64,000 nucleotides of DNA, from contig UPZG01000002.1 of assembly GCA_900538705.1 (NCBI GenBank), positions 186,001 through 250,000 of the forward strand, given 5' to 3'. The translations under genes were made by a program, and so were the position numbers. The notes beneath the pieces are model-generated. The model did no database searches and had not been told where the DNA came from. It saw only the letters and a program-made list of their open reading frames with translations. This document shows positions 35,467 to 43,687 of this stretch, in pieces (the stretch's first letter is position 1; the number at the start of each line of letters is the position of its first letter). This DNA is from an uncultured Porphyromonadaceae bacterium (lineage in GTDB: Bacteria; Bacteroidota; Bacteroidia; Bacteroidales; Barnesiellaceae_A).

Positions 35467-36786
35467 TCATTTCCCCGAAGTAAGCATTTCATACAACCAT
35501 CCGAATGTCACTTCATTCTGTTCAGGCAACCGCCAGTGACCAGTCATGTGAGCCACATAGAGCTGCTTGGGAGCTGTTATCACATTGTAAGCGGCATAGT
35601 ACGAAGTGGGCGGACAGGTGGGGTCGTTATAGCCCCATGAATAATATCCGGGCACTTTCAGCACCCTGGCAAAATTCACCACATCGTAATAGCGCGAAGT
35701 CTCTATTTTATCGGGTTTGTTGTTGAGCGTCGCATTTTTGGCAGCAAACATATGTGGCCAGCCGCCTGCACGTCCATGCAGATAACCTGTCAAATCGCAC
35801 ATAGCCGGATGGAATGCCACAAGGGCTTTTACACGAGAGTCGAGTGCTGCCGCCACAATAGACAAGGCTCCACCCTGACTGGCGCCTACAACACCGAGAT
35901 TTGTGCCATCGTATGCAGGAAGTGTCGTTATAAAATCTATGGCTCGTACGCATCCGCTGTATATACGTCTATAATAATAGTGTTCTTTATCATCGAGATG
36001 AATAAACCCATAGTCGCGTAAAACTCCATATCGCAGATTGTTGTAGACCTCGTCGTCGAGTGTTTGCGGCACACCGTTTACACCGATGGCAAATGTTATC
36101 ATGCCATTGCCCGTTTCAGCCAGCTCTGTTTCGGGAGAAATACGTTTTACACCGGCACCGGGGAGCACCAGCACTGCCGGATAGGTTCCTTGTGCCTTGG
36201 GAACGCACAACATACCATATATATATGTATCTTTACGGTAGTGTTGCAAACGCACATGATATACATTGGTACGCGGTGTACACATCTCGGGCATCAGAGT
36301 GACAAGAGGCTCCATGTCTATCTTGCTCGTTTTCCGCAACGTCTTCTGCCAGAATTTCACGAAATCGTCGGGCATTGTTTGGGTTGGCTCTATGGCAAAA
36401 GGCGAAAAAGCGACATTCAGATAATTGCTGTATTCACGTCCGTCTACTACAGCCCGACAGGTACAGGTCATAAAACCAGGTTCGTCCATCGTACCACCTT
36501 TGAGTCGTGCCACCCCGTCATTTATTTTAACCTTTCCTCGCAGGGTGGGTTTCATTTTCTCAGGACCAATATTGTACGACACCTCGACACCATCAAGAGG
36601 AACATGTGCCCGCAGTACGCGCACCGTGAAAGTTACAGATTGACCTGTCTCGTAAGTCCAATCGGCATGATCGGGCACGATTTCTATTTCTACTAAGTGG
36701 TTGATATTTTTCTTTTGAGCCTGTAACGGAATAGCCCAAAAGAGCAATAACAAAGCCGCTATAGTACTTCTTGTGATAGTTTTCAT
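35467..36786 (-). CDS. Acetylxylan-esterase-like hydrolase (AXE1/CE7 type), exported
   Basis: 439 residues from ATG 36786, chosen because it begins a clean signal peptide (MKTITRSTIAALLLLF to LQA|Q); the longer upstream frame has no such feature. An N-terminal beta-sandwich domain (about 30-130) precedes an alpha/beta hydrolase with the Ser nucleophile in VVGASQGGALS and the His in AHMTGHW; YNDPTCPP probably carries the Asp. The fold and pattern fit cephalosporin-C deacetylase/acetylxylan esterases, which remove acetyl groups from xylan or oligosaccharides. It is 235 bases upstream of susC on the same strand; a shared transcript is possible but not shown. Confidence 0.85.
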   Translation of the reverse strand: MKTITRSTIAALLLLFWAIPLQAQKKNINHLVEIEIVPDHADWTYETGQSVTFTVRVLRAHVPLDGVEVSYNIGPEKMKPTLRGKVKINDGVARLKGGTMDEPGFMTCTCRAVVDGREYSNYLNVAFSPFAIEPTQTMPDDFVKFWQKTLRKTSKIDMEPLVTLMPEMCTPRTNVYHVRLQHYRKDTYIYGMLCVPKAQGTYPAVLVLPGAGVKRISPETELAETGNGMITFAIGVNGVPQTLDDEVYNNLRYGVLRDYGFIHLDDKEHYYYRRIYSGCVRAIDFITTLPAYDGTNLGVVGASQGGALSIVAAALDSRVKALVAFHPAMCDLTGYLHGRAGGWPHMFAAKNATLNNKPDKIETSRYYDVVNFARVLKVPGYYSWGYNDPTCPPTSYYAAYNVITAPKQLYVAHMTGHWRLPEQNEVTFGWLYEMLTSGK

Positions 36787-36920
36787 GTATATAGTTATAA
36801 CTGATATTCGTGTTTCACGACAAAAGTAACAAAGAGCAGTATACCGTTGTATGCTTATTTTTATGTTTTGCAACACAAATTAGCAACCCGACAAAAGGGA
36901 GACAGGCACCAAATGCATGT

Positions 36921-37598
36921 TCATTGCCCTCCCCACAGGCCAAACTGGCCACGGTCTACGTAGAGCATTTGAGTGGCCATGGAGCTTGCTTTAGAAGGAC
37001 GGTGTGTCACCATCACGACAGTGGTTTCGTGCGAAAGCCGTTCAAGGAGTGAATAGATACGCACCCCGAATGCCTCATCAATATAAGACAACGGCTCGTC
37101 AAGTACCAACAGTTCGGGACGCGATATGATAGCACGCCCCAATAATGCGCGCTGTAACTGGCCGCCCGATAGTCGCCCTATCGAACGTGATGCCAATTCC
37201 TCTATACCCAAAAGTTCGAGTGTCTCTTCTATTCGCAATTGCCATGCACCGGTGAGCCTACCTCGCCGCAAACCCGAAGAGTAAAGCCCCGAGGCAACGA
37301 CCTCCGATACGGTAATAGGGAATCGGCTATCTATAGCATTTTTCTGGGGTAAGTACCCTATTTTAAGATGGTCTACCTCCTCGCCTCCTCTATAATAACG
37401 CACATGCCCTGATGTAGGAGACAACAATTTGAGCATAACTCGCAACATCGAAGTCTTACCACCTCCATTAGGACCTGTTATAACTACAAAATCGCCCCGC
37501 GATACTACAAGGTCTATACCCCGCAGCACCTCGCGATTGTCATATGACAAGCATACTTTTTCCAGTACTATAAGGGGGTCAGTCGGCTGCAATGGCAT
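36921..37598 (-). CDS. Zinc/manganese ABC transporter ATPase
   Basis: 225 residues. Walker A GPNGGGKT, signature LSGGQLQRALLGRA, Walker B LLVLDEP and the H-loop THRP are all present, so the protein should be active. Pairing with an A-1/ZnuA-type binding protein places it in the zinc/manganese uptake family (ZnuC-like). Its first 20 bases overlap the binding-protein gene. The expected membrane permease does not follow: the next gene is the esterase, 135 bases away. Confidence 0.9.
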   Translation of the reverse strand: MPLQPTDPLIVLEKVCLSYDNREVLRGIDLVVSRGDFVVITGPNGGGKTSMLRVMLKLLSPTSGHVRYYRGGEEVDHLKIGYLPQKNAIDSRFPITVSEVVASGLYSSGLRRGRLTGAWQLRIEETLELLGIEELASRSIGRLSGGQLQRALLGRAIISRPELLVLDEPLSYIDEAFGVRIYSLLERLSHETTVVMVTHRPSKASSMATQMLYVDRGQFGLWGGQ

Positions 37599-38466
37599 AG
37601 GCTATGCGTATTATTTCTTTGTCCCAATCATAATTGAGAGGATTGATGATGGTCACACGAGCTCCTGTTTCTGCGGCAAAAGTCTCTACCTGTTTGGCAT
37701 TAAACTCGCGCTGCACAAATACCGTCTTTACGTTGCTTTCACGTGCTTCGGCTATCATCTGTTTCAGATGCAACGCCGACGACTCTTTGCCAGCATTTTC
37801 AAGACACAACTGCACAACTCCATAGTCCTCTGCCAGGTAACTCAATGTAGGGTGATATATGGCAAATGTTCTACCGGGTACGCGGCCAAGCACTTCGGTT
37901 ACTATCGAATCGACTTCACCTATGCGGTCGAGCAGTTTCTCGTAGTTGGCACGATAGTAATCGCTGCCGTCAGGGTCAAGCTCAACAAAAGCATCATACA
38001 TATTGCGTGCTATGATATAAGCCTTCTTAGGAGAGCTCCATATATGAGGGTCGACATCTAAAGAGTTGTGCAACTTTCCGTCATGTTCATGCGTATGTAC
38101 ACCCATAAGCATGCGCACACCCTTTGAATTGTCATACACCTGCATAGAAGGATTATTCTGCACCAACTTGTCCATCCAGGCCACTTCAAATCCTATCTGT
38201 CCTATTCTGAAATAGGCAACACTCTTACCCATGTGTACCAAGCGCGATGGCGAGGGGTCGTAAGCCTCAGGATTGCTCCCAGCAGGCACAATACAGTTTA
38301 TGTCGAAACGGTTGCCGGCAATTTGCTCAGCAAAATATTTTTGAGGTAATATTGTAACAGTGACGATGGGTTTCTCCTTCGGCGCTGTCCAAGTGCACGA
38401 TGTAGCACACACAAGTGCAACACAAGCACAACACAAACACAGCAGACGTTTGAGGGAGTTTTTCAT
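37579..38466 (-). CDS. Zinc/manganese ABC transporter binding lipoprotein
   Basis: 295 residues. Lipoprotein signal ending at Cys 24 (CATSC). The cluster-9 binding-protein fold shows metal ligands of the expected kind: His in GSNPEAYDPSP context and DPHIWSSP, Glu/His region near FAIYHPTLSYLAEDYG, and a late Asp in NPLNYDWDK. A short His-rich loop (HTHEHDGKLH) is typical of zinc-specific ZnuA proteins and supports Zn over Mn. It captures the metal in the periplasm for the ATPase it overlaps. Confidence 0.92.
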   Translation of the reverse strand: MKNSLKRLLCLCCACVALVCATSCTWTAPKEKPIVTVTILPQKYFAEQIAGNRFDINCIVPAGSNPEAYDPSPSRLVHMGKSVAYFRIGQIGFEVAWMDKLVQNNPSMQVYDNSKGVRMLMGVHTHEHDGKLHNSLDVDPHIWSSPKKAYIIARNMYDAFVELDPDGSDYYRANYEKLLDRIGEVDSIVTEVLGRVPGRTFAIYHPTLSYLAEDYGVVQLCLENAGKESSALHLKQMIAEARESNVKTVFVQREFNAKQVETFAAETGARVTIINPLNYDWDKEIIRIAYAIAAD

Positions 38467-38605
38467 TTGTAAATATTTAACTGACTTATATTTTTTTTAC
38501 AAATATACAATATTCCGCCCAATCACTACTCATGCAGGCAGAATAAATTGCATTTTTAACATTTCAGTCCTCGCATGCAGGACTTTTACTCTGGTACTCT
38601 ATTAA

Positions 38606-39133
38606 CTACACACCATAAACATGGTGATATAGCAAGTGTGCTACAGCCGAAAGGTCCATATCGGCTGCGGCGCCATAGGTCATCAGGCACATGGGCAACG
38701 AAGGTCGTCCCTCTCCATAAGAAGGTTGTATATAGGGAAACCCATCATGCAGCACAAATCCCAAGCGGCGATAAAATTCGATACGACGCTTACTCATTTC
38801 GTCGACAGGCATTTCTACCTCGAGAACCACAGGGGTACTCCCCTCAGCAAGGAAAGCTCGCAGCACATCGGCTCCCACTCCTCGTCCCCGACAAGAAGCA
38901 TCTACGGCAAAATGCTCAACATACCGCCATTCGCTCCATTGCCATAACGATATAAAACCTACGGTGCGGTCGTCATCGCGAACGACACGTATCTCAAAAT
39001 CAGGATTACTTTCACACAACGATATTAATGCCTGCCAATCACGACGTTCCGCCTCTGGGAATGCACTCATATACAAATTGTGCACATAATCCATTGTTGC
39101 ATTATGGATATCTATACGTTCTGTATGTATCAT
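38606..39133 (-). CDS. GNAT-family N-acetyltransferase
   Basis: 175 residues. The acetyl-CoA-binding motif A reads FAVDASCRGRGVGADVLRAF (R-x-x-G-x-G), with motif B EFYRRLGFVLHDG. The substrate is unknown. It ends in an extra segment of about 45 residues after the core. It stands alone, 139 bases from the zinc operon on the same strand. Confidence 0.9.
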   Translation of the reverse strand: MIHTERIDIHNATMDYVHNLYMSAFPEAERRDWQALISLCESNPDFEIRVVRDDDRTVGFISLWQWSEWRYVEHFAVDASCRGRGVGADVLRAFLAEGSTPVVLEVEMPVDEMSKRRIEFYRRLGFVLHDGFPYIQPSYGEGRPSLPMCLMTYGAAADMDLSAVAHLLYHHVYGV

Positions 39134-39530
39134 ATTTCACATTTTCGCCGGCAAAGATAATGTAATGAGCGTGCAAAAGAAAATAAAACTCAGTTTTAAT
39201 TTATCCTTCCACAATACCGACGATGCTATCTGATAGCTACATAAATAGTCTGCCTCCGCCGGGCATGCCTCGCAACGTATAGAATACCAGCAACATATGC
39301 TATACGTGCAATTTACAAGCAGAATATTGCCACAATGTGCCTTATACCTATCATGACTATCAATATAGAGTGCTTTTCTTTCTTAAAAAACTATCTACGG
39401 CAAAAAATATATTCTTTCGCATTTCTTTCGGCGCTTATTCGTTGCAATTATAAAAAAAAAAATTTAACTTTGCGGAAAAGAGCACAACGATTAAAAACAT
39501 TTATATACAAACTAATTAATAATAACTAAC
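39134..39530. other. Intergenic stretch before the Lrp/AsnC gene
   Basis: 397 bases between divergent genes. Apart from the promoter at 39442-39472 and a short palindrome (GCTATCTGATAGC, about 39219-39236) I see no gene or clear structure. The last 100 bases are very AT-rich with a run of ten A before the -7 box. Confidence 0.45.
39442..39472 (+). promoter_or_regulatory. Promoter of the Lrp/AsnC regulator
   Basis: TTG at 39442-39444 and TAACTTTG at 39465-39472 are 20 bases apart, with an A-rich spacer. Transcription would start near 39478 and leave a leader of about 53 bases. Confidence 0.7.
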
Positions 39531-40010
39531 ATGGGACATCATCAACTGGACTCATTGGACTATAAAATTTTAAAACTTATTGCATCCAATGCCCGTATTC
39601 CTTTTCTTGAAGTAGCTCGAGAATGCAACGTATCGGGTGCAGCCATCCACCAACGAGTACAGAAACTTACTAACCTTGGTATTCTGAAAGGCGCCGAATA
39701 TACCCTCGACTCTAACAAAATAGGTTTTGGCACATGTGCTTATGTAGGTTTTTATCTACAACAGCCAGGGTCATTCAACGAAGTAGTAGAGAAGTTGCGC
39801 CAAATTCCCGAAGTAGTAGAGTGCCACTTCACCACTGGAAAATACGACATGTTTATAAAGCTTTATGCCCGTGACAACAGCCACATGCTCGACATTATTC
39901 ACAAAAAGCTACAACCTCTGGGTCTCGCTCGTACAGAGACTCTTATCTCTTTCAAAGAGGTATTCAAACGCCAATTACCCATTGAAGATATCTCGGTAGA
40001 GGACGATTAA
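39531..40010 (+). CDS. Lrp/AsnC-family transcriptional regulator
   Basis: 159 residues, the standard size. The N-terminal winged helix has LDYKILKLIASNARIPFLEVARECNVSGAAIHQRVQKL, a clear Lrp-type helix-turn-helix; the C-terminal RAM/ACT-like ligand domain follows from about residue 65 (GTCAYVGFYL; VECHFTTGKYDMFIKL). These proteins usually sense amino acids and act as octamers. Its targets are unknown; no amino-acid operon is adjacent. The inositol-phosphatase gene starts 105 bases downstream and may be co-transcribed. Confidence 0.93.
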   Translation: MGHHQLDSLDYKILKLIASNARIPFLEVARECNVSGAAIHQRVQKLTNLGILKGAEYTLDSNKIGFGTCAYVGFYLQQPGSFNEVVEKLRQIPEVVECHFTTGKYDMFIKLYARDNSHMLDIIHKKLQPLGLARTETLISFKEVFKRQLPIEDISVEDD

Positions 40011-40114
40011 CACCCTCCTGCCACACCAAGGCAAGGAAAGATTATGATAACCCCACACTTACGCTGCATGGAGCGGTCGACACTGCCGCCCAGCAGCGTA
40101 TTTTACTTTATACA

Positions 40115-40927
40115 ATGGAACCATCTGTAGAACAATTATACGAAGACGCCGTTGCATGGGCCAAACATGCAGGTGAAATACAACTCGCCTCATTCAGGAA
40201 AAGCGACTTACACATAGAAGTAAAAACCAACGAGCACGACATTGTTACCGTTGTAGATAAAGCATGCGAAAAATACCTGTTATCACAAATAGCAGAGAAA
40301 TACCCGTCTCATGCCATTTTGGGAGAAGAGACCGGTATGCACGAACACAAATCACCCTTTTTGTGGGTTATTGACCCTCTTGACGGCACAACCAATTACA
40401 GCCAAGGACTACCTATATTTTGTGTCTCGATAGGACTGCAATATCAAGGTAAAACAATTGTTGGAGTCGTATATGCTCCCTATCTCAACGAGTTATACAC
40501 CGCTATTGCAGGTGCAGGAGCACAATGCAACGGAATGCCTGTACACGTGTCTGAGAAAAAACGGCTGGAACAGGCTGTATTATGTACCGGATTTCCCGTC
40601 GATAAGGACCGTAATCCCGATAACAATCTCGACAACGTGTCTCGCATATTACCACGCGTAAGAGGTTTGCGTCGGCAAGGGTCGGCAGCCTATGACTTAT
40701 GTTGCACTGCAGCCGGATACTTAGACGGTTATTGGGAGATGGGCATATCACCGTGGGACGTATGTGCCGGCTCTCTTATCGTAACCGAAGCTGGCGGAGA
40801 AATACGTCCGTTTCGTCACGACCGTAAAATAGCCATTGCTGCCGGTTCAAAAGCTATACTCGACCTGTTCTTTCCCCTCCTTGCCGACCACCCAAGTACA
40901 ACAACAGCCAACAATACTTCCCGATAA
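40115..40927 (+). CDS. suhB: Inositol-monophosphatase family enzyme
   Basis: 270 residues. The Li-sensitive Mg-dependent phosphatase motifs are present: GEETG (first metal Glu), WVIDPLDGTTNY (second motif, metal Asp residues) and SPWDVCAGSLIVTEAGG (third). Substrate could be inositol phosphate or another sugar phosphate; the SuhB-like name reflects family only. A hairpin separates it from the convergent pepD gene. Confidence 0.9.
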   Translation: MEPSVEQLYEDAVAWAKHAGEIQLASFRKSDLHIEVKTNEHDIVTVVDKACEKYLLSQIAEKYPSHAILGEETGMHEHKSPFLWVIDPLDGTTNYSQGLPIFCVSIGLQYQGKTIVGVVYAPYLNELYTAIAGAGAQCNGMPVHVSEKKRLEQAVLCTGFPVDKDRNPDNNLDNVSRILPRVRGLRRQGSAAYDLCCTAAGYLDGYWEMGISPWDVCAGSLIVTEAGGEIRPFRHDRKIAIAAGSKAILDLFFPLLADHPSTTTANNTSR

Positions 40928-40957
40928 TAACCTACCTAACTCACAAACTTAACAACT

Positions 40958-40999
40958 GAGGCTGCGACTATACACTTTACAGTATACAGTCGCAGCCTC
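40958..40999. terminator. Hairpin between convergent suhB-like and pepD genes
   Basis: A 12-base-pair perfect stem (40958-40969 with 40988-40999), extended by further partial pairing (TATAC with GTATA), lies between the two stop codons. T-runs are weak on both sides, so its strength as a terminator is uncertain. Confidence 0.6.
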
Positions 41000-41037
41000 C
41001 TGTTATCGGATATGGCTTAAGCCGTTAAAAGAACAGA

Positions 41038-42501
41038 TTATTTCTTTTCAGCTCCAATCTTCTCAAGAATACGTTTCAAATGTTGCCAGAAACGCTCTAC
41101 AGCAGGTATATGCATCCGCTCATCGGGAGAGTGCACACCTTGCAATGTAGGACCGAAAGAAATCATATCGAGGTGCGGATATTTCGTGAGGAACAAACCG
41201 CACTCCAATCCGGCATGGATAGCAAGTATCTCGGGCGTAATGCCAAACAACTCCTCGTATGCTTCTACTGCAACATCCTTAATGTGCGAGTGCATATTGG
41301 GTTTCCATCCTGGATAACCATCGCCATGGGTAGGCACAGCACCGGCCAACTCAAAGACAGCCTCTACTTGTTGTGCTATATCGTATTTTTCACTCTCTAC
41401 CGAGCTACGCTGGCTGGTTGCCACCACAATGGTATTGCCTTCACGCATTTTTACCGAAGCCAAATTGGTAGATGTCTCTACCAACCCCTTAATATCGCGA
41501 CTCATGGCTATAACGCCGTGAGGTGCAATATAGAGCGCCGTCACAAGGTTACGTACTGTTGTATTGTCGATTACTTGCGCAGGAGCTTCGACACTCTCCA
41601 TAGACGAACCGGTAAGGGCATCTACACCACGCAACTCATCTTCTACCGTAGCAATGAAGCAATTGAAGTCGGCACGGAATTTCTCTTTATCGGCATCGGG
41701 CACACCTACTACGGCATGAGCCTCACGGGGGATAGCATTGCGAAGGTTACCGCCATCAATCTCAGACATTATAACATCGTAACGCTTCATGCTCTGCCAC
41801 AAAAAGCGAGCAAGTATCTTATTGGCATTACCACGACCTAAATGGATGTCGCTACCCGAATGACCTCCGTTAAGGCCTTTGATATTCAGGCGTACAAAAT
41901 GATAGCCCGGCTTGGCAGCTTGCAATGTATAATGGAATGTAGAAGTAGTATCTATACCACCGGCACAACCTATGAAGAGTTGTGCATCATCTTCCGAGTC
42001 TAAGTTAAGCAGTATGTCGCCACTGATAAGCGAGCCGTCAAGATTGTTGGCACCCGTCAAACCAGTCTCTTCATCAACTGTAAATAGTGCTTGCAAACGG
42101 CCATGTTTTATATCGGGAGCTATCAGCGCAGCCAAGGCAGCCGCCATACCTATACCATTATCGGCACCGAGCGTCGTACCACGTGCACGCACCCACTCTC
42201 CATCGATGTAAGTTTCAATAGGGTCATTCTCAAAATCGTGGTTTACATCACTGTTTTTCTCACACACCATATCCATGTGCGCTTGCAAAATCACGGTAGG
42301 AGCCTGCTCACATCCGGCAGTAGCAGGGACCGTCATCACCACATTTCCTATGGCATCGGTAGCAGCCTCAATCCCATGCTCACGGGCAAAATCCAACAAA
42401 AACGCCCTGATTTTAGCCTCTTTCTTTGAGGGTCGGGGCACACGCGTAATAGCATCGAAAATCTCCCATACCAACGCGGGGTTTAGGTCTTTTACATTCA
42501 T
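41038..42501 (-). CDS. pepD: Aminoacyl-histidine dipeptidase (peptidase D)
   Basis: 487 residues, the usual length. An M20-family di-zinc peptidase: metal-binding LQAHMDMVCEK, then TTLGADNGIGMAAALA, the catalytic Glu pair in TVDEETGLTGA, NLDSEDDAQLFIGCAGG, and the late His in the HAGLECGLF segment. The dimerisation lid lies between. It cleaves Xaa-His dipeptides such as carnosine-like substrates in the cytoplasm. It has an intact reading frame. Confidence 0.94.
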   Translation of the reverse strand: MNVKDLNPALVWEIFDAITRVPRPSKKEAKIRAFLLDFAREHGIEAATDAIGNVVMTVPATAGCEQAPTVILQAHMDMVCEKNSDVNHDFENDPIETYIDGEWVRARGTTLGADNGIGMAAALAALIAPDIKHGRLQALFTVDEETGLTGANNLDGSLISGDILLNLDSEDDAQLFIGCAGGIDTTSTFHYTLQAAKPGYHFVRLNIKGLNGGHSGSDIHLGRGNANKILARFLWQSMKRYDVIMSEIDGGNLRNAIPREAHAVVGVPDADKEKFRADFNCFIATVEDELRGVDALTGSSMESVEAPAQVIDNTTVRNLVTALYIAPHGVIAMSRDIKGLVETSTNLASVKMREGNTIVVATSQRSSVESEKYDIAQQVEAVFELAGAVPTHGDGYPGWKPNMHSHIKDVAVEAYEELFGITPEILAIHAGLECGLFLTKYPHLDMISFGPTLQGVHSPDERMHIPAVERFWQHLKRILEKIGAEKK

Positions 42502-42638
42502 AGTATCTCTATTTTAATTGTGATTCCGCGACCGCTAACGAGTGTAATCGCAGAAAAAATTATGTTAATTTCATGCATTCATAAATCCTGTAACCAAAAT
42601 TAGCCTGTCGAAAAGATACAAACATTGATTCTCTTTCA

Positions 42639-42646
42639 TATCTTTG
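42639..42646 (+). promoter_or_regulatory. -7-like box upstream of the 70-residue membrane protein
   Basis: TATCTTTG matches the -7 consensus, but no -33 TTG lies 19-20 bases upstream. Transcription would start near 42652, about 90 bases before the ATG at 42741. Confidence 0.4.
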
Positions 42647-42740
42647 CAACGCATAAGCAAAACAAGGGCGCTTACAACACATGCTATTACATGAATGCAC
42701 ACTTTGGTCCTTGGCTTTACGAATACAAATATAATAACTT

Positions 42741-42953
42741 ATGTTGAATACCATACTCATTGCAGCGCTAATTATAGCAGTGGCTGTCGTTTTAATGGGA
42801 ATAAGGGTCTTCTTTGTCAAGAACGGCAAATTTCCCGACACACACATAGGCCACAATACCGAGCTGAAAAAGAGGGGTATTTCGTGTGCCGCTGCTACCG
42901 ACGCCGAACAGCGCAGCCGCAAGAATCTTGCCGATTACTTGTCAAACGAATAA
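42741..42953 (+). CDS. Small single-helix membrane protein, Bacteroidales-type
   Basis: 70 residues. One N-terminal membrane helix (about 4-22, IAALIIAVAVVLMGI) is followed by a soluble tail containing FFVKNGKFPDTHIGHN and a single Cys at about residue 49. I believe this pattern recurs in small uncharacterised Bacteroidales proteins but cannot name a family. It is 27 bases upstream of the OmpH-like gene and probably co-transcribed with it, which suggests an envelope role. Confidence 0.7.
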   Translation: MLNTILIAALIIAVAVVLMGIRVFFVKNGKFPDTHIGHNTELKKRGISCAAATDAEQRSRKNLADYLSNE

Positions 42954-42980
42954 AAACTAAAATAGATTATAAAGAGAATT

Positions 42981-43580
42981 ATGAAAAAATTTTTCACTGC
43001 TCTATGCGCCTTAGCCATTATCGCGTGCTCTATGCTATTTGTCCAATGTAAAAATGCCGGGCAACAATCGGTCAACGTTGCAAATTCCAATGACTCTGCT
43101 TTCATTGGCAACGGACAACAACGACGCATTGCATATATCAACACCGATACGCTTCTGCAAAAATACAATTACGCTCAGGATTTGCAGAAAAAACTGCTCG
43201 ACAAAGCCGAGAATGACCGTGCCAACCTCAACAGTCGTGCAGCCTCTCTAAGAAAAGAACAAGAGGAATTCCAACGTAAATATCAAAACAACGCTTTCCT
43301 TTCGCAAGAAAGAATGCAACAAGAATATGAGCGCCTTGCTAAAAAAGAGGCCGATTTGCAAAGCTATGCGCAACGCCTCGATAATGAAAACCTTGCCGAA
43401 CAACAAAGAACGCTCATAGAAATAAATGACTCTATCATGTCGTTCATCAGAGAGTACAACAAAACTGCCGGATACGAAATTATTCTCAACAGTGCTGCTA
43501 CGCTCTACATCAATCCCGCATACGATATTACCAATGAAATTGTAACTCGCCTCAACGAGCGTTACAAACCCGCACAATAA
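42981..43580 (+). CDS. Skp/OmpH-like periplasmic chaperone, lipoprotein form
   Basis: 199 residues. Unlike classic Skp it carries a lipoprotein-like signal (SMLFVQC, Cys 23). The mature part begins with the family pattern RIAYINTDTLLQKYNYAQDLQKKL, then a long charged coiled coil (about 75-150), and ends with the beta strand pair YEIILNSAATLYINPAYDIT. OmpH/Skp proteins hold unfolded outer-membrane proteins in the periplasm. It may be anchored to a membrane. A perfect hairpin ends the unit. Confidence 0.88.
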   Translation: MKKFFTALCALAIIACSMLFVQCKNAGQQSVNVANSNDSAFIGNGQQRRIAYINTDTLLQKYNYAQDLQKKLLDKAENDRANLNSRAASLRKEQEEFQRKYQNNAFLSQERMQQEYERLAKKEADLQSYAQRLDNENLAEQQRTLIEINDSIMSFIREYNKTAGYEIILNSAATLYINPAYDITNEIVTRLNERYKPAQ

Positions 43581-43600
43581 AAAATACAATTCCATTTATA

Positions 43601-43642
43601 TAAGCGAAGGGCGGCCGAGATGTCTCGGCCGCCCTTCGCTTA
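43601..43642. terminator. Perfect 20-base-pair hairpin between convergent genes
   Basis: 43601-43620 is exactly complementary to 43623-43642; the loop must open the innermost pairs. Moderate T content follows on the minus strand and AT-rich sequence on the plus strand. It lies between the OmpH-like gene and the convergent decarboxylase gene and may serve both. Confidence 0.8.
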
Positions 43643-43687
43643 TATGGTTATCAATGGTATGACCTACCAAAGGCGGTACAACAATTG

